Notes: generated from the sequence alone by a model not told the origin. Numbered from the stretch's first letter, positions 7,344-15,218 are shown. The stretch is 17,656 nt of DNA from CAZVJA01 sp964626885 (GCA_964626885.1 CAZVJA010000104.1:1-17656), one strand, 5' to 3'. Made by a program: numbers and translations.

Positions 7344-7347
7344 TAAT
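7317..7347 (+). promoter_or_regulatory. Sigma70-type promoter of the padR gene
   Basis: A perfect TTGACA lies at 7317-7322. Downstream, TATGTA at 7340-7345 gives a 17-base spacer with a weak -10, and TGTAAT at 7342-7347 matches the -10 consensus in 5 of 6 positions with a 19-base spacer. Transcription would start near 7353, leaving about 65 bases of leader before the ATG at 7418. A promoter here fits the 144-base gap separating the PadR module from the upstream operon. Confidence 0.5.
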
Positions 7348-7417
7348 AACGCATCGACGCTCGATGTATTGGCCGACCCGTGCCTCTTCCGCCCGGTCGG
7401 CGAACAGGAGAACAACC

Positions 7418-7750
7418 ATGGATTCCCGCCTTCTCTGGGGAACCGTCGAGATGCTCCTCTTGGAAATCGTCTCGCGCGGGCCCACCTACGGATACGAAAT
7501 CGCCCAGGAAGTGGCGAGTCGATCGCGAGGTTACTTCGAGCTCAAAGAAGGAAGCCTCTACCCGGCTCTGCACCGGCTCGAACGGCAAAAACTTCTGGCC
7601 GCGTCGTGGAAGGAAGCGGCCGGCCGGCGGCGAAAATACTACCGCCTCACTCAGGCGGGGGAAAAAGCCCTCGCGAAACGGAAGCAGGAATGGACATCCT
7701 TCGCGCAGGGAGTGCAAGGAGTTCTCGGCAGCGAAGGAACCCCGGCCTAA
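7418..7750 (+). CDS. PadR-family transcriptional regulator
   Basis: This 110-residue protein is a compact PadR winged helix-turn-helix regulator. Typical features are the opening L-x-G-T-V-E-M-L-L-L-E-I-V pattern (residues 5-18), GPTYGYEIAQ at 21-30, the recognition-helix segment EGSLYPALHRLE at 44-55, and the wing with R-R-K-Y-Y-R-L-T at 71-78. The short C-terminal helix (about 84-100) matches the small PadR subfamily, which dimerises through it. The start ATG follows an AGGAG with suitable spacing (7406-7410). In this family the regulator often controls an adjacent membrane protein with an HAAS domain, and such a gene follows 155 bases downstream. The upstream promoter overlaps two inverted repeats that may be its operator. 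Confidence 0.9.
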   Translation: MDSRLLWGTVEMLLLEIVSRGPTYGYEIAQEVASRSRGYFELKEGSLYPALHRLERQKLLAASWKEAAGRRRKYYRLTQAGEKALAKRKQEWTSFAQGVQGVLGSEGTPA

Positions 7751-7905
7751 AGGCGAGCCGAGGACGTCTGTCCCCCCATTGTGTTTGATCGTCCGGAAAA
7801 TATTCTATCGCACTTATTGAGAGAAAAATGACCAATGGGAAAAACGGGCGATTCACATCCCCCGCTCACCAGAAGAATCAAGATTCATGATCGAAGGAGC
7901 AGCCC

Positions 7906-9444
7906 GTGAACTGGCGTGACGAGGTGGCGAACGGGTTTCCCGAGCCGCGCGATGATGAGCCGGAATCGCTCCGGCAGAACATCGTCGACGAGCTGGCGGA
8001 TCACCTCTCGTGCGCGCTGGCCCGCGAACTGCATTTTACGACCGATGAAAAAAACGCAATTCAGCGGGTGCTCGACCGCTTCGGCGACCCGCGCAAAATC
8101 GCCCGCAGACTCTGGCTCGACTCAATGAAGGAGAAGCTCATGTCCCAGCGCATTGCCTTGGCCACTTCGATCCTGGCCGCGGCGGCCTCCATCGCCGCGT
8201 GCGTAATGGTCTATTTCGTCGTCGACGAAAGTCGCACGGCTATTCAGTCTCTCATGGAGCAAGGGAACACCAAAGACCAGGCGTTGCTTGAACAGTTGGA
8301 GAAGCTGGCGAGCCGACCGGCTGTTGCAGGGCCTGCCGGCAGTGCGTCGTCGCCAGAGTGGAACCCGGTCACATTTCGACTTGTCCAAGGGAAATCGGGT
8401 GGTCCTGCCGCAATGGGTTATGATTTGAGGCTCGACGGTTTTTCGACACGCACTAACGACGTTCATTTCGAGAAGAAATCGAACGACTCTGGTACCGTGG
8501 ATTGTGGGCTGCTCCCGTTCGGACAGTATAACGTCAACATTCAGACACCGTTTGGCGAATTCGGATGGCAAACGGTCTCTGTTCTCGCGGGGAAGCCCAC
8601 CGATCTGGAGATCGTCTGCCCCGCAGCCCCTCCTGAATCGGCCGAGGTCAAGTTCGCCGTTAACTGGCCGATGGATTTACGCGACAAGGGGTTTCGCATG
8701 CACACCTTCCTCCAAAGGTCGCACCGCACTGTCGGAGCATGGAGGTGGCGGCGGGAACTGGAGCCAATTCAACACCTCTTGTTGACGACCGAAAATGGTA
8801 TCGTCGAGTTGACAGGACGCAACACACAAGATGGTTGTGATCTCGCTGCTCAGAAGCTCGACAGATCGTTCGCTGAGTTGCAGCAGCGCCAGTTTGTGAG
8901 TTTACCGATCGGCAACTACGCGCTGTATGACCTGGAGTTTCTGGGGCAGCTTCACACATACGGCGGAGAGCCGGGCAGCCACTATTGGGGTAATTATTCT
9001 TATGGCGCGTTCTATGCCAGCGACCCAATAGATACGTACACACGAATGCCAAGAGGAGGAGGAATCGGTGGGGGAGGAGGATTTGGCGGGGGTTTTGGAT
9101 TCGGTGCAGGTTCTGGCGGTGGAGGAGGATTCGGTGGTGGCGGCGGCGGTTTCTTCAGCGTGCTCGATTTGCCGCGGGCGATGCTGTTGCGGAGTTCACC
9201 CGTGCTACAAATTGGAGGAAGTGGCGGAGGCGATACAAACGAAGAACGTCCCATCCCACCACCAACATTCGAGGTGAAACCCGGGGTGGAGAATGTCTGG
9301 AAGATCAGCCTGCCGGAGGCTGTGATCGAATCGTTCCGCAAACAACTGGCCGATCCGAAGAGTACGCCGTCGAGCGTTGAGCCGAAGAATACGGAGCCGA
9401 AACCACAAGACGCGCCGAAGGACCCGCAACCGCAGACATTTTGA
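7906..9444 (+). CDS. HAAS-type membrane protein with glycine-rich region
   Basis: This 512-residue protein has a GTG start at 7906 behind a strong GAAGGAG ribosome site. Residues about 20-72 form a small helical domain of the HAAS / permease-prefix kind (…VDELADHLSCAL… then …VLDRFGDPRKIARRLW…), which usually accompanies PadR regulators. One membrane span covers about 83-106, followed by a short polar helix (about 108-136). The rest should lie outside the membrane: a beta-rich module at about 155-240 (…GLLPFGQYNV…, possibly carboxypeptidase-regulatory-like), a middle region with no recognised domain, a Gly/Phe-rich stretch at 384-416, and a Pro/Lys/Glu-rich tail. No catalytic motif is visible. 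It may be a PadR-controlled envelope sensor or structural protein. The function is not established. Confidence 0.7.
   Translation: MNWRDEVANGFPEPRDDEPESLRQNIVDELADHLSCALARELHFTTDEKNAIQRVLDRFGDPRKIARRLWLDSMKEKLMSQRIALATSILAAAASIAACVMVYFVVDESRTAIQSLMEQGNTKDQALLEQLEKLASRPAVAGPAGSASSPEWNPVTFRLVQGKSGGPAAMGYDLRLDGFSTRTNDVHFEKKSNDSGTVDCGLLPFGQYNVNIQTPFGEFGWQTVSVLAGKPTDLEIVCPAAPPESAEVKFAVNWPMDLRDKGFRMHTFLQRSHRTVGAWRWRRELEPIQHLLLTTENGIVELTGRNTQDGCDLAAQKLDRSFAELQQRQFVSLPIGNYALYDLEFLGQLHTYGGEPGSHYWGNYSYGAFYASDPIDTYTRMPRGGGIGGGGGFGGGFGFGAGSGGGGGFGGGGGGFFSVLDLPRAMLLRSSPVLQIGGSGGGDTNEERPIPPPTFEVKPGVENVWKISLPEAVIESFRKQLADPKSTPSSVEPKNTEPKPQDAPKDPQPQTF
9055..9153 (+). repeat. Glycine-codon low-complexity repeat inside the HAAS-type protein
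   Basis: About 99 bases of GGN codons encode a Gly/Phe-rich segment (residues 384-416). The 14-base unit GGAGGAGGATTYGG occurs in two nearly identical copies, near 9074 and 9119. The tract is in frame and ends cleanly in ordinary coding sequence. It may be prone to length change by slippage. Confidence 0.7.
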
Positions 9445-9477
9445 ACTCGCTGATTTGCGTGCCCCACTCGCCGTGCA

Positions 9478-10116
9478 CTAGTCCGGCCAGCCCGCTTCGC
9501 CGATCAGCTTGACGAACCGGCAGCCCCCCAGGTTGCGAACGTTCGGTTTCTTCTCTTCCCGCGTGACCAGTAACAACTCCTGCAGAGATTCGTCCCCGAC
9601 CGGCACGATCATCCGCCCCCCGACCTTCAATTGTTCATAAAGCGGTTGAGGTACCTGCGGCGCCGCCGCCGTTACCAGAATGCCATCGTACGGGCCGAGT
9701 TCCGGACATCCGAGCGTTCCGTCTCCCACGCGGAATTCGATGTTCGTGTATCCCTGCGCGGCGAGCGCCTGCCGGGCGCGCTGCGACAATTCTTCCAGCC
9801 GTTCGATCGTCACCACCTTCTTGCAAAGCTGCGAGAGAATCGCCGCCTGATAACCGCTGCCGGTACCGATTTCCAGCACTGTTTCCTCACCGGTCAATTG
9901 CAGAGCCTCGGTCATCATCGCAACGATGAGCGGCTGGCTGATTGTCTGCCCGCAGCCGATCGGCAGTGCGTCGTTCAGATATGCCAGCGAGCGCATCTCT
10001 TCCGGCATGAACAGATCGCGGCGCGTCCGCTCGATGGCGTCGAGTACGCGAGTGTCGGCGATCCCGCGGTCTTCCAGAACATTCCGCAGTTGGCGTTGCT
10101 CATCGGCGATGCTCAT
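9478..10116 (-). CDS. pcm: Protein-L-isoaspartate O-methyltransferase
   Basis: This 212-residue enzyme uses AdoMet to methylate L-isoaspartyl residues in damaged proteins and so starts their repair (EC 2.1.1.77). Family landmarks are the GQTISQP substrate motif at 56-62, the AdoMet-binding LEIGTGSGYQAA at 81-92, the acidic end of the next strand (TIERL at 103-107), GDG at 131-133, and the PVGDE segment at 172-176. The length is typical. Its ATG overlaps the recJ stop by 4 bp (ATGA, 10113-10116), so the two genes are probably cotranscribed and translationally coupled. It converges on the HAAS-type gene with only 33 bases between the stops. No terminator hairpin is visible there. Confidence 0.95.
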   Translation of the reverse strand: MSIADEQRQLRNVLEDRGIADTRVLDAIERTRRDLFMPEEMRSLAYLNDALPIGCGQTISQPLIVAMMTEALQLTGEETVLEIGTGSGYQAAILSQLCKKVVTIERLEELSQRARQALAAQGYTNIEFRVGDGTLGCPELGPYDGILVTAAAPQVPQPLYEQLKVGGRMIVPVGDESLQELLLVTREEKKPNVRNLGGCRFVKLIGEAGWPD

Positions 10117-11912
10117 CGCGCAGTCACATCTTGATGTTGACGGTGCGTGTGCGGCGCGGGGACTCCCCCCTCCGCACGCCAGTCGACCAGTTGCAGTTCG
10201 ACGTTTTCCTGGCCTCGAAACCGGTTGATTCCGGGAGCGAAGCTGATGGAGAGCGTTCCCGGGGCAGCCGCAATCTCATCGGCCCATTCCCCTCGGCCGA
10301 ACGCAATCGCCCGCATCGTTGTGCCATGCTGCCGCACGCGCAGCGACAAATGCCGCTCTCCCTCGCCCATCTTTCGCGGCGGCTCGACCAATTCGACGCG
10401 TGTTGCCGCAAACACCGGTCGGCGGTTCATCTCGCCGAACGGACCGAGCTTGTCGAGTTCGTGTACCGCGCGGCGAGTGACGTCGGCCAGACGCACTTCC
10501 GCATCGATGTCGAGCGCCGATTCATCGACTCCCGCTCCGGCCGCCAGCAATCGCGCCGCCGCCTGGCGGAACTCGTCACGAAACGCTTCGATCTTCCCGG
10601 ATTCGATCTTCAGCCCCGCCGCCGCCTGATGCCCTCCGAACGACTTCAAATGTCCCGCGCACTCTGTGAGCGCCGCGTGCAGATCGAAGCCCCCGAACGT
10701 CCGGCAGGAACCCTGGCCGACGTCTGTCTGCGATTGTAATGCGATGAGCACCGTCGGCTTCTGGTATTGCTCCGCCACCCGGTTCGCCACGATGCCGATC
10801 ACCCCCGGATGCCATTCATGGTGGGCCAGCACCAGCACCTCGTGCGATTCCCATTCCGGATTCGCGGTCACCAACTCGCGGGCCTGTTTGAACATCCGTC
10901 GCTCGACGGTTCGCCGATTCTTGTTCAACTCATCGAGATAATCAGCCAGCGCCACGGCTCGCTCGCTGTTTTCGGTGGTGAGGAGCTCGACCGCTAGACG
11001 TGCCTGCCCTAAGCGTCCGGCCGCGTTGATCCGCGGACCGATGCCGAAGCCGATGTCCTCGCTCTCAAGGAGTTTTTTCTCGCCCAGTCCCGCGACCTGG
11101 AGCAGTGCTTTCAAGCCGGGGGTCGAACGTTCGACCAAACTTCCGAGGCCATAGCGGACGAGCACCCGGTTTTCCCCCAAAAGCGGTACCACATCCGCCA
11201 CCGTCCCAATCGCCGCGAGGCCGACCGCGCTCATCAGGAACTCGCGCATGCGCGGTGACGCTTTCTTGCCGTCTCCGAGTCGCTGGCAAATTCCCCACGC
11301 CACTTTGAACGCGACCCCCGCGCCGCAGAGATGCGGAAAGGGATAAGCGCTCCCCGGTAGACGGGGATGTACCAGGCCGGCGGCATCGGGCAACCGGTCG
11401 GACATTTCGTGATGATCGGTGATGATCAGCTCCAGGCCGAGCTCGCGCGCCAGCGCCGCCTCTTCGACGCTCGTGATGCCGCAATCGACGCTCACCACCA
11501 GTCGCTGGGGATCTTCCGCGTGCAACGTGCGGATTGCCTCGCAATTGAGCCCGTATCCTTCTTCAAGCCGCGACGGGATGTAATAGTCAACCGTGGCACC
11601 GGCCAATTGCAGACAGTGCCAGAGCAAACTTGTCGCTGTGACGCCGTCGACGTCGTAGTCGCCATAGATGGTGATCCGCCGCTTGTCGTGGACCGCCGAC
11701 ACGATGCGCTCGGCCGCATCCGCCAGACCCGGCACTTGTTCCGGGTCATTCAGATCGACGAGCTGGGGCTGCAGAAACGAAGTTGCGACTTCCCGATCCT
11801 GGAACCCGCGGGCGAGGAGCACCTGGGCCATCAAAGGGGAGACCCGCATCGACTGGCTGAGCGTACGAACCTGCGACTCATCGTGCGGCTGAAATCGCCA
11901 TTTCCGTGGCAT
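10113..11912 (-). CDS. recJ: Single-stranded-DNA-specific exonuclease RecJ
   Basis: RecJ is a 5'-3' exonuclease for single-stranded DNA in recombination, RecF-pathway repair and mismatch repair. All DHH/DHHA1 landmarks are present (numbered from the ATG at 11921): YGDYDVDG at 86-93, VDCGI at 145-149, TDHHE at 168-172, CGAGVAFK at 199-206, GIGPRINAAGR at 293-303, HHEWHPGVIG at 367-376 and FGGHQAAAG at 428-436. A C-terminal OB-like domain runs about 470-585. The length of about 600 residues is normal. Two in-frame ATGs compete. AGAGG (11922-11926) directly touches the ATG at 11921 but is well spaced for the one at 11912, which I prefer; that gives 599 residues. The gene lies between cutA and pcm. 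Confidence 0.95.
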   Translation of the reverse strand: MPRKWRFQPHDESQVRTLSQSMRVSPLMAQVLLARGFQDREVATSFLQPQLVDLNDPEQVPGLADAAERIVSAVHDKRRITIYGDYDVDGVTATSLLWHCLQLAGATVDYYIPSRLEEGYGLNCEAIRTLHAEDPQRLVVSVDCGITSVEEAALARELGLELIITDHHEMSDRLPDAAGLVHPRLPGSAYPFPHLCGAGVAFKVAWGICQRLGDGKKASPRMREFLMSAVGLAAIGTVADVVPLLGENRVLVRYGLGSLVERSTPGLKALLQVAGLGEKKLLESEDIGFGIGPRINAAGRLGQARLAVELLTTENSERAVALADYLDELNKNRRTVERRMFKQARELVTANPEWESHEVLVLAHHEWHPGVIGIVANRVAEQYQKPTVLIALQSQTDVGQGSCRTFGGFDLHAALTECAGHLKSFGGHQAAAGLKIESGKIEAFRDEFRQAAARLLAAGAGVDESALDIDAEVRLADVTRRAVHELDKLGPFGEMNRRPVFAATRVELVEPPRKMGEGERHLSLRVRQHGTTMRAIAFGRGEWADEIAAAPGTLSISFAPGINRFRGQENVELQLVDWRAEGGVPAPHTHRQHQDVTAR

Positions 11913-11930
11913 GCGAGTCATCCTCTAAGT

Positions 11931-12140
11931 TTAGGTTTCGTACGCATCTGGAATGGCGCCTGGCTTCAGCGACAATTCAGGTTGAACTTGGACGAATTGG
12001 CCGGGACCACGCTGAAGCACGACCTCAAAGGCCACAGGAATGTCGATCTCGCGACCGGCTGGGAGTTCCGCTTCGTTCGTTATGCTCACTTCAAGAAACT
12101 TCCGAAGAAAGACAAATACACCCTCGAGGGAAAGATACAA
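11931..12140 (-). pseudogene. Short open frame or gene remnant between cutA and recJ
   Basis: A - strand frame of 69 codons from a TTG at 12140 ends with TAA 9 bases before the first recJ ATG. The frame stays open upstream to about 12215. The C-terminal two thirds look protein-like, with alternating hydrophobic/polar residues in IDIPVAFEVVLQRGPGQFV. The N-terminal part is less convincing, there is no ATG, and no clear ribosome site is seen. It could be a small gene coupled to recJ, the surviving 3' end of a decayed gene, or noncoding sequence. Apart from this frame, the 294 bases between cutA and recJ contain nothing I recognise. Confidence 0.3.
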
Positions 12141-12215
12141 GGTCAGAAAAGTGGAATCTCGAAAATGAAGGAGGACGGAACAGACTCTTTTGTTCTCCGA
12201 TCTCGGTTCGCTTCC

Positions 12216-12536
12216 CTAATCCCTCGTGCTTGTTTCGCCCGCAATCCAGTTCAGGTACGCTTCGTTTCCATTCTCGATCGACCAGGAAACGACGCACGGG
12301 CAATCGTAGCTGTGCAGTTCCTTGACGCGCGCGATCAGTCGGTCGATCCGTTCCTCCGACGTTTTGGCGATGAGGACCGCTTCGTTTCCCTGCTCCAGTT
12401 GACCATTCCACCAATACAGAGAGGTCATGTTATCGAGGACGTTCACGCACGCTGCCAGCCGCTCGGAGACGAGCGTCCGCCCGATGTCGAGCGCTTCTTC
12501 CTTATTGGATGTGGTCATATACACGAACTGGGGCAT
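12216..12536 (-). CDS. cutA: CutA1-family divalent-cation tolerance protein
   Basis: This 106-residue protein is a typical CutA1, a small trimeric ferredoxin-like protein linked by genetics to copper and other divalent metal tolerance; its exact molecular role is unsettled. Family features are the opening VYMTTSNKEEA, ERLAACVN at 25-32, YWWNG at 41-45, E-A-V-L-I-A-K-T at 52-59, the HSYDCPCVV block at 75-83 (equivalent to HPYE-P in many members), and the closing G-N-E-A-Y-L-N-W-I at 90-98. No signal peptide is present, so it is cytoplasmic. It starts opposite the amidohydrolase pair, with 157 bases between the two start codons, and precedes recJ on the same strand. Confidence 0.92.
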   Translation of the reverse strand: MPQFVYMTTSNKEEALDIGRTLVSERLAACVNVLDNMTSLYWWNGQLEQGNEAVLIAKTSEERIDRLIARVKELHSYDCPCVVSWSIENGNEAYLNWIAGETSTRD

Positions 12537-12693
12537 GCGGGAATTTCATCATCACGGGTTCAAAACGCTCCGCGCCGGAGGGTATTGTAGCATTGAGGGG
12601 TATTTCTTACAGCCGACTTGGAGCGGGTGGCTGGCCCCCCCGCCGATCAGAAAACCTACTTTCGTCATCAGTCCATCCGTAAGCAATCTTCAC

Positions 12694-13476
12694 ATGATCT
12701 GGGATATCCATTGCCACCTGTCGGGCGTTGAGGGCTCGACCCCCGAAGAGCGGATGGCGCGACTCATCGAATTCGCCGACCGTATGGGGATCGAGCGACT
12801 GGTGGTCTTTATGGGGCGCACTTGGTCGTACGATCCGCGGCCCGATGACTTTCGCCGGCAGAATGACGAAGCAATGCAGGCGATTGCACACTGGCGGAAC
12901 CGCGCGTTCGGGTTCGCCTACCTCAACCCGAATTATGTCAATGAAAGCCTGGCGGAACTGGACCGCTGCGTGAAGGAGGGGCCGTTCGTCGGCATCAAGT
13001 TGTGGGTGGCGAAGAAGTGCAGCGCGCCGGAACTCGACCCGATCATCCAACGGGCGGGAGAACTGAATGCGCTGGTCTATCAGCACACGTGGTTGAAGTC
13101 GACCGGGAACCTGCCGGGGGAATCGACGCCGATGGATCTGGCGGCGCTCGCGGCACGACATCCGACTGTGCCGTTGATCTGTGGCCACGCCGGGGGGGAT
13201 TGGGAGCGGGGCATCCGGGCGATCCGCGCGTCGCCGAACGTCTCGCTTGAGACGGCGGGGTTCGATCCGACGGCGGGAGTCGTGGAGATGGCGGTCCGTG
13301 AACTGGGAGCCGAGCGCGTCGTCTACGGCAGCGACGCGGGAGGACGCAGCTTCGCCTCGCAACTGGCGAAAGTGCAAAGTGCAGATATTCCCGAAGGGGA
13401 CCGACAACGCATTTTCGGCGGCAACCTGCGGCGATTGCTCGCGCCGATTCTGCAAGCGAAGGGGATCAAAGCGTGA
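12694..13476 (+). CDS. Amidohydrolase-2 family (COG2159-like) metal-dependent hydrolase
   Basis: This 260-residue TIM-barrel protein keeps the full set of active-site positions expected in this superfamily: the HxH of strand 1 (His6 and His8 in DIHCH), His131 (YQHTW), His165 (GHAGGDW) and Asp214 (YGSDAGG). The superfamily includes decarboxylases and lactonases as well as hydrolases. The substrate cannot be read from sequence. The ATG at 12694 places the HxH at residues 6-8, as in relatives; the frame is open upstream to 12427, but that part overlaps cutA on the other strand and does not look coding. Its stop overlaps the GTG start of the next gene by 4 bp, so the two products are probably made in step and may form a heteromer. 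Confidence 0.8.
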   Translation: MIWDIHCHLSGVEGSTPEERMARLIEFADRMGIERLVVFMGRTWSYDPRPDDFRRQNDEAMQAIAHWRNRAFGFAYLNPNYVNESLAELDRCVKEGPFVGIKLWVAKKCSAPELDPIIQRAGELNALVYQHTWLKSTGNLPGESTPMDLAALAARHPTVPLICGHAGGDWERGIRAIRASPNVSLETAGFDPTAGVVEMAVRELGAERVVYGSDAGGRSFASQLAKVQSADIPEGDRQRIFGGNLRRLLAPILQAKGIKA

Positions 13477-14246
13477 TTGTCGACGTGAACGTGCATCTGT
13501 CGCGCTGGCCCTTCCGGCGATTGCCGGACGACGAACCGGCGCAACTCGTCGCGCGTCTGCGGAGGAACAATGTCACGTCCGCCTGGATGGGGAGTTACGA
13601 TGCGTTGCTGCATCGCGATATCGCCGGAGTGAATGCCCGGCTGGCGGAAGAATGCCGCGCGTACGGAATGGGAAATCTCGTGCCGTTCGGCACCGTGAAT
13701 CCGTCGCTCCCAGACTGGCAGGAGGATCTTCGCCGCTGCCACGAAGTTCACAAGATGCCGGGGATACGGTTGTACCCGAACTATCACGGCTACACGCTGT
13801 CGGACCCGGCCGCGGCGGAACTCCTTACGCTGGGGGAGGCACGCGGATTGATTGTGCAGGTGGCACTCAAGATGGAAGACGAGCGGACGCAGCCTCCGCT
13901 CGTCCGGGTGCCGGCGGTTGATCCCGCGCCGCTGATCGAGCTTGTCAAAGCGCGGCCCAAGCTGCGCGTCGTGGTGCTGAACGGATTGACGGTGTTGCAG
14001 GGGGAGCAACTCACGCGGCTGGCGGCGGCGGGAAATGTGTCGTTTGACATCGCCATGCTGGAGGGGGTTGGCGGCATCGCGCGGCTGATGAAGCAGGTGC
14101 CGCTGGACCGGATTCTGTTCGGCTCACACGCGCCGTTCTTCTGCTGGGAATCGGCACTGTTGAAGCTGCGCGAATCGGAACTCGGGGAACACCAACGCCT
14201 CACGATCATGACGGAGAACGCAGGGCGACTATTGAGCGGCGTGTAA
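13473..14246 (+). CDS. Degenerate amidohydrolase-2 paralogue, probable pseudo-enzyme
   Basis: This 257-residue protein has the same fold and length as its upstream partner but has lost most active-site residues. Strand 1 reads DVNVH, so only the second histidine (His8) remains. The position of the partner's His131 is Val130 (IVQVAL), His165 is replaced by Asn170 (VVLNGL), and the catalytic Asp214 is replaced by His219 (FGSHAPF). The hydrophobic core and the closing E-N-A-G-R-L-L segment are intact, and there are no frameshifts, so selection seems to have kept it as a protein. The GTG at 13473 overlaps the preceding stop (GTGA). A regulatory or structural subunit for the active partner is the simplest reading; a changed metal site using His219 is also possible. 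Confidence 0.75.
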   Translation: MIVDVNVHLSRWPFRRLPDDEPAQLVARLRRNNVTSAWMGSYDALLHRDIAGVNARLAEECRAYGMGNLVPFGTVNPSLPDWQEDLRRCHEVHKMPGIRLYPNYHGYTLSDPAAAELLTLGEARGLIVQVALKMEDERTQPPLVRVPAVDPAPLIELVKARPKLRVVVLNGLTVLQGEQLTRLAAAGNVSFDIAMLEGVGGIARLMKQVPLDRILFGSHAPFFCWESALLKLRESELGEHQRLTIMTENAGRLLSGV

Positions 14247-14256
14247 CAGTGTAGTA

Positions 14257-14925
14257 TCACTTTGGTTCAATTGTTCGGTCCGGTGCGTTCGCGTCCGTAC
14301 CGTCAACCCTCGCCGGCGTAACAGACCGGCTTTGGAACTTCCTAACTACTTGTTCGATTTCAGCGTTGTCTTCCCCATACCAAAGGTGACGCGACCTCGC
14401 AGGCAACGGCGGCTCAGTCAGAGCAGGCCCGAGTTCCTCCCATTCCGGCGCGACCTCGGCGGCGACTTCGATCACGTCATCCAACGTCGCAATAACGTAG
14501 TGCCGAAGGGGCCGGATTTGCGCCAGTTCATCGATCCAGGGAGATTGTTCAACCACGAACGTCGATCCACACCTCTGGCCGGAGGAGTCCAGCCAAACCC
14601 AGAGCGAGGTGAGGTGAAGTTCGTCCGCGTTTCGGTAGGCTTGGTACCGTGAGAAGGTCACTCTCCAGCGGGGCCTGTTCGGCTCCCACGCCGCTTCCAT
14701 GGTAACAATCAAGCGATCGTCTTGATCACACAAGGAGACGGAGAGAATGCGATCGATGTCTGAAACAGGAGTCTCCCACCGAGAAATCGACCAACGGGCG
14801 TAGGGGCCACGAATGCGGCACAGCACGCGACGTACTCGCCTCCACCATCGTCCAACCGTGCGCATCATATTTCCCCAGAACTTATCATCCTCTGGATAGA
14901 CTGCGTTGGGAATACCCCGCGGCAT
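14257..14925 (-). CDS. Hypothetical protein, 222 aa
   Basis: I do not recognise this protein. After a basic N terminus with tryptophans (GRWWRRVRRV), the centre is rich in tryptophan and acidic residues, with alternating beta-type patterns (WRVTFSRYQAYRN…; LHLTSLWVWLDSSG). It then continues through a helical region ending in EVAPEWEEL and a Pro/Arg-rich tail. There is no signal peptide, membrane span or catalytic motif. The even composition argues for a real gene. The start could be the ATG at 14925 or one of the two adjacent ATGs at about 14868-14871. It converges on the amidohydrolase pair with 10 bases between the stops and has no obvious operon partner. Confidence 0.55.
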   Translation of the reverse strand: MPRGIPNAVYPEDDKFWGNMMRTVGRWWRRVRRVLCRIRGPYARWSISRWETPVSDIDRILSVSLCDQDDRLIVTMEAAWEPNRPRWRVTFSRYQAYRNADELHLTSLWVWLDSSGQRCGSTFVVEQSPWIDELAQIRPLRHYVIATLDDVIEVAAEVAPEWEELGPALTEPPLPARSRHLWYGEDNAEIEQVVRKFQSRSVTPARVDGTDANAPDRTIEPK

Positions 14926-15088
14926 CGGCAGGTCAATCCCTACAGATTGCTGCCGGTGGCATGCCCTCGGTTCCGCGAGAGCATGGTGCGCATTCGCGAA
15001 TCGAGTTCACAAGAACATTCGATGAGAACGGGCGGACTCACGTCCCCCGCTCGCCTGTTTGCCCCCTCACCCGGCGACCGCGTCGCCA

Positions 15089-15111
15089 CCCTCTCCCGCA
15101 AGGGGAGAGGG
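15089..15111. repeat. Intergenic hairpin repeat with CCCTCTCCC stem
   Basis: CCCTCTCCC (15089-15097) pairs perfectly with GGGAGAGGG (15103-15111) around a 5-base loop, GCAAG. It is preceded by CCCCTCACCC. I recall close matches as dispersed intergenic elements in many GC-rich bacteria, including planctomycetes. As RNA it would form a stable hairpin, but it lacks a T-run, so an intrinsic terminator is not supported. Confidence 0.6.
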
Positions 15112-15218
15112 TTTGTCGGTCCCCGTCTACTCTCTATCGCGCCAAAGACCTCTTCGCGGACGCTCAGGGATATGTCTCTCTGCTCAACTGTCAGAGCAGT
15201 TGGCACATGCCACGCGAT

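Noticed and set aside
7751..7905. Second promoter or small gene between padR and the HAAS-type gene
   Set aside because: No -35/-10 pair with acceptable spacing and no short frame with a ribosome site; only the GAAGGAG of the next gene is clear.
9055..9153. CRISPR-like or tandem repeat array
   Set aside because: The repetition is in-frame Gly codons within a gene; there are no spacer units of regular length.
11367..12590. 407-codon + strand frame across recJ and cutA
   Set aside because: It is antisense to recJ and cutA motifs over most of its length; the short unshared part (11922-12215) is not convincing on its own.
12584..12607. Possible promoter for cutA (TACAAT on the - strand at 12584-12589)
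   Set aside because: The -10 matches 5 of 6, but the hexamer 17 bases upstream matches the -35 consensus in only 3 of 6 positions.
15089..15111. Intrinsic terminator
   Set aside because: The hairpin is strong, but no T-run follows on either strand and no gene ends close enough in the right orientation.
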